64,000 nucleotides of DNA from Schoenoplectus triqueter (Eukaryota > Streptophyta > Magnoliopsida > Poales > Cyperaceae), in NCBI GenBank assembly GCA_964058805.1, contig CAXKVV010002173.1, positions 1-64,000 of the forward strand, written 5' to 3'. The position numbers and the translations under genes were made by a program. The first letter of the stretch is position 1. Every line of letters starts with the position of its first letter. Shown piece by piece: positions 61,001-64,000 of the stretch. The notes beneath the pieces are model-generated. The model did not search any database. It had not been told where the DNA came from and saw only the letters and a program-made list of their open reading frames with translations.

Positions 61001-64000
61001 AAAACGAGTCCGGGAGCGCAAAACGTGAAAACGGGACCCGAGCACCGGGCACCGCCGAAAACGAGTATGGGCGCGCCAAACGTGAAAACGGGACCCGACG
61101 CACTCGGCACCGCCGAAAACGAGTCCGGGCGCGCAAAACGTGAAAACGGGACCCGACGCACTCGGCACCGGAGAAAACGTGTCCGGGCGCGCAAAACGTG
61201 AAAACGGGACCCGACGCACTCGGCACCGGAGAAAACGAGTCCGGGCGCGCAAAACGTGAAAACGGGACCCGACGCACTCGGCACCGCCGAAAAACGAGTC
61301 ACGACGCGCAAAACGTGAAATCGGGACCCGAATCTCTCGACACCGCCGCAAAACGAGTCCGGGCGCGCAAAACGTAAAAACGGGACCCGACGCACTCGGT
61401 CCCCGGAGAAAACGAGTCACGGCGCGCAAAACGTGAAATCGAGACCCGACGCACTCGGCACCGCCGAAAACGAGTCCGGGCGCGCAAAACGTGAAAACGG
61501 GACCCGACGCACTCGGCACCGCCGAAAACGAGTCCGGTCACGCAAAACGTGAAAACGGGACCCGACGCACTCGGCACCGCCGAAAACGAGTCCGGGGGCG
61601 CAAAACGTGAAAGCGGGACTCGACGCACTCGGCACCGCCGAAAACGAGTCCGGGCGCGCAAAACGTGAAAGCGGGACCCGACGCACTCGGCACCGCCGAA
61701 AACGAGTCCGTGCGCGCAAAACGTGAAAACGGGACCCGACGCACTCGGCATCGCCGAAAACGAGTCCGATCGCGCAAAACGTGAAAACGGGACCCGACGC
61801 ACTCGGCACCGCCGAAAACGAGTCCGGGGGCGCAAAACGTGAAAACGGCACCCGACGCACACGGCACCTCCGAAAACGAGTCCGGGCACGCAAAACGTGA
61901 AAACGGGACCCGACGCACTCGGCACCGCCGAAAACGAGTCCGGCGCGCAAAACGTGAAAACGGCACCCGACCCACTCCGCACCGCCGAAAACGAGTCGTG
62001 GCGCGCAAAACGTTAAATCGGGACCCGAATCTCTCGACACCGCCGCAAAACGTAAAAACGGGACTCGGCACCGCCGAAAACGAGTGCGGGAGCGCAAAAC
62101 TTGAAAACGGGACCCGACGCACTCCGCACCGCCCAAAATGAGTCCGGGCGGGCAAAACGTGAAAACGGGACCCGACGCATTCGGCACCGCCGAAAATGAG
62201 TCCGGGCGCGCAAAACATGACAACGGGACCCGACGAAATCGGCACCGCCGAAAAACGAGTCACGGCGCGCAAAACGTGAAATCGGGACCCGAATCTATCG
62301 ACACCGCCGAAAACGAGACTGGCGTGCAAAATGTGAAAACGGGACCCGACGCACTCGGCACCGCCGAAAACGAGTCTGGGGGCGCAAAACGTGAAAACGG
62401 GACCCGACGCACTCGGCACCGCCGAAAACGATTCGTGGCGCGCAAAACGTGAAAACGGGACCCGACGCACTCGGCACCGCCGAAAACGAGTCCTCGCGCG
62501 CAAAACGTGAAAAGGGCACAAGACGCACTCGGCACCGCCGAAAACGAGTCCTTGCGCGCAAAACATGAAAACGGGACCCGACGCACGCGGCACCGGAGAA
62601 AACGTGTCCGGGCGCGTAAAACGTGAAAACGGGACCCGACGCACTCGGCACCGCCGAAAACGAGTCCGGGCGCGCAAAACGTGAAAACGGGACCCGACGC
62701 ACTCGGCACCGCCGAAAACGAGTCCGGGCGCGCAAAACGTGAAAACGGGACCCGACGCACTCGGCACCGCCGAAAACGAGTCCGGGCGCGCAAAACGTGA
62801 AAACGGGACCGGACGGACTCGGCACCGCCGAAAACGAGTCCGGGCGCGCAAAACGTGAAAACGGGACCCGACGCACTCGGCACCGGAGAAAAGGAGTCCG
62901 GGCGCGCAAAACGTGAAAACGGGACCCGACGCACTCGGCACCGCCGAAAACGAGTCCGGGCGCGCAAAACGTGAAAACGGGACCCGACGCACTCGGCACC
63001 GTCGAAAAGGAGTCCGGGCGCGCAAAACGTGAAAACGGGACCCGACGCACTCGGTACCGTCGAAAACGAGTCCTGGCGCGCAAAACGTGAAAACGGGACT
63101 CGACGCACTCGGCACCGGAGAAAAGGAGTCCGGGCGCGCAAAACGTGAAAACGGGACCCGACGCACTCGGCACCTCCGAAAACGAGTCCGGGCGCGCAAA
63201 ACGTGAAAACGGGACCCGACGCACTCGGCACCGCCGAAAACGAGTCCGGCGCGCAAAACGTGAAAACGGCACCCGACCCACTCCGCACCGCCGAAAACGA
63301 GTCGTGGCGCGCAAAACGTGAAATCGGGACCCGAATCTCTCAGCACCGCCGCAAAACGTAAAAACGGGACCCGACGCACTCGGCAGCGCAGAAAACGAGT
63401 GCGGGAGCGCAAAACTTGAAAACGGGACCCGACGCACTCGGCACCGCCGAAAATGAGTCCCTGAGCGCAAAACGTGAAAACGGGACCCGACGCACTCTGC
63501 ACCGCCCAAAACGAGTCCGGGCGCGCAAAACGTGAAAACGGGACCCGACGCATTCGGCACCGCCGAAAACGAGTCCGGGCGCGCAAAACATGAAAACGGG
63601 ACCCGACGAACTCGGCACCACCGAAAAACGACTCACGGCGCGCAAAACGTGAAATCGGGACCCGAATCTATCGACACCGCCGAAAACGAGACGGGCGTGC
63701 AAAATGAGAAAACGGGAACCGACGCACTCGGCACCGCCGAAAACGAGTCCGGGCGCGCAAAACGTGAAAACGGGACCCGACGCACCGGGCACCGCCGAAA
63801 ATGAGTCCGGGGGCGCAAAACGTGAAAACGGGACCCGACGCACTTGGCACCGCCGAAAACGAGTTCGGGAGCGCAAAACGAGAAAACGGGACCCGACGCA
63901 CGCGGCACCGCCGAAAACGAGTCCGGGAGCGCAAAACGTGAAAACGGGACCCGAGCACCGGGCACCGCCGAAAACGAGTATGGGCGCGCCAAACGTGAAA
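58021..64000. repeat. Far copy of 16129-22108 (offset 41,892 bp)
   Basis: From 58021 to the last base the window follows 16129-22108 at a constant offset of 41,892 bp. It includes the end of a PQ unit, the 3,222 bp unit (58916-62137), and the P and Q clusters at 62138 and 63532. Private markers are shared, such as the gccaaaaatgag form near 17080/58972 and cggtccccgg near 19506/61398. I noticed no difference between the two segments in the places compared. The copy continues off the right edge. Confidence 0.9.

Larger units (their letters stand above)
1..64000. repeat. 58-bp satellite array filling the whole window
   Basis: The same 58-base monomer runs head to tail from the first base to the last, always in the same orientation. 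No unique sequence longer than part of a monomer was seen. Fixed landmarks recur in each monomer: gcaaaacgtgaaaacggg, then gacccgacgcactcgg, then caccgccgaaaacgag. Most monomers are 58 bp; 57 bp and 59 bp forms are common and a few shortened forms exist. The consensus has 20 C and 18 G (65.5% GC) and 11 CpG. No gene, tRNA, rRNA, transposon end, telomere repeat or CRISPR spacer was recognised. Length, homogeneity and nested higher-order structure fit eukaryotic satellite DNA. The species and chromosomal location cannot be read from the sequence. Confidence 0.98.

Noticed and set aside
56159..61519. A 1,786-codon minus-strand open frame with 58-residue repeats
   Set aside because: All three minus frames are open in the consensus, the frame crosses the out-of-register junction at 58020, 57-bp and 59-bp monomers change phase without compensation, and its ends fall on random variant monomers. 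No signal peptide, domain or promoter was recognised.
1..64000. CRISPR array, suggested by regular repeats with variable short parts
   Set aside because: There are no spacers of 25-40 bp. The variable tag is under 12 bp, drawn from a small recurring set, and the repeat is continuous over 64 kb with no cas genes.
1..64000. A gene for a repetitive protein (surface, ice-binding or TAL-like)
   Set aside because: A coding repeat would keep its length divisible by three. Here the monomer is 58 bp and indels of one base are common.
1..64000. Promoters, ribosome binding sites, terminators, tRNA or rRNA genes
   Set aside because: Nothing resembling them was found outside the repeat itself. Any match would recur in every copy of the monomer and carry no specific meaning.
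1..64000. Telomeric or simple microsatellite repeat, or rDNA spacer
   Set aside because: The unit is 58 bp, with no TTAGGG-like or TTTAGGG-like motif and no recognisable rRNA gene sequence nearby. A spacer origin cannot be excluded from sequence alone but has no support.

Overview
The window holds no recognisable gene. All 64,000 bases belong to one tandem satellite array whose monomer is 58 bp long (roughly 1,100 monomers). A 64 kb gene-free array with layered higher-order repeats points to satellite heterochromatin of a eukaryote, such as a pericentromere, centromere, subtelomere or knob. I cannot name the species. The monomer consensus is about 65% GC (38 of 58 bases) and carries 11 CpG dinucleotides, a CpG observed/expected of about 1.8 from my own count.

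The monomer has a conserved body with three AAAACG boxes and a central GGGACCCGACGCACTCGG core. It also has a short, very variable stretch after the third AAAACG box. Variants in that stretch act as tags, so the array can be read as an order of tagged monomers. The monomer itself looks like an old dimer of 31 bp plus 27 bp half-units.

Layout. 1-1451: an incomplete leading block of family A. 1452-12937: two copies of a 5,743 bp family A unit, each with an internal repeat of about 1,770/1,711 bp. 12938-39364: family B, built from two diverged marker clusters (called P and Q here) that give units of 2,970, 1,248, 3,222 and 3,144 bp, including a 4,218 bp super-unit in tandem. 39365-41980: a tandem duplication of 1,395 and 1,221 bp. 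41981-44400: a detached piece of family A. 44401-50440: the most diverse zone, with a 522 bp nine-monomer duplication. 50441-58020: a 4,563 bp unit followed by a second copy cut off at 58020. 58021-64000: a copy of 16129-22108, joined out of monomer register.

Long open reading frames cover nearly the whole minus strand, up to 1,786 codons. They follow from arithmetic: the consensus has no minus-strand stop in any frame, and 58 is not divisible by 3, so three monomers make a 174 nt, 58-residue period. I treat none of them as genes. The unit borders given here were found by matching landmark variants by eye and are good to about one monomer unless stated otherwise.
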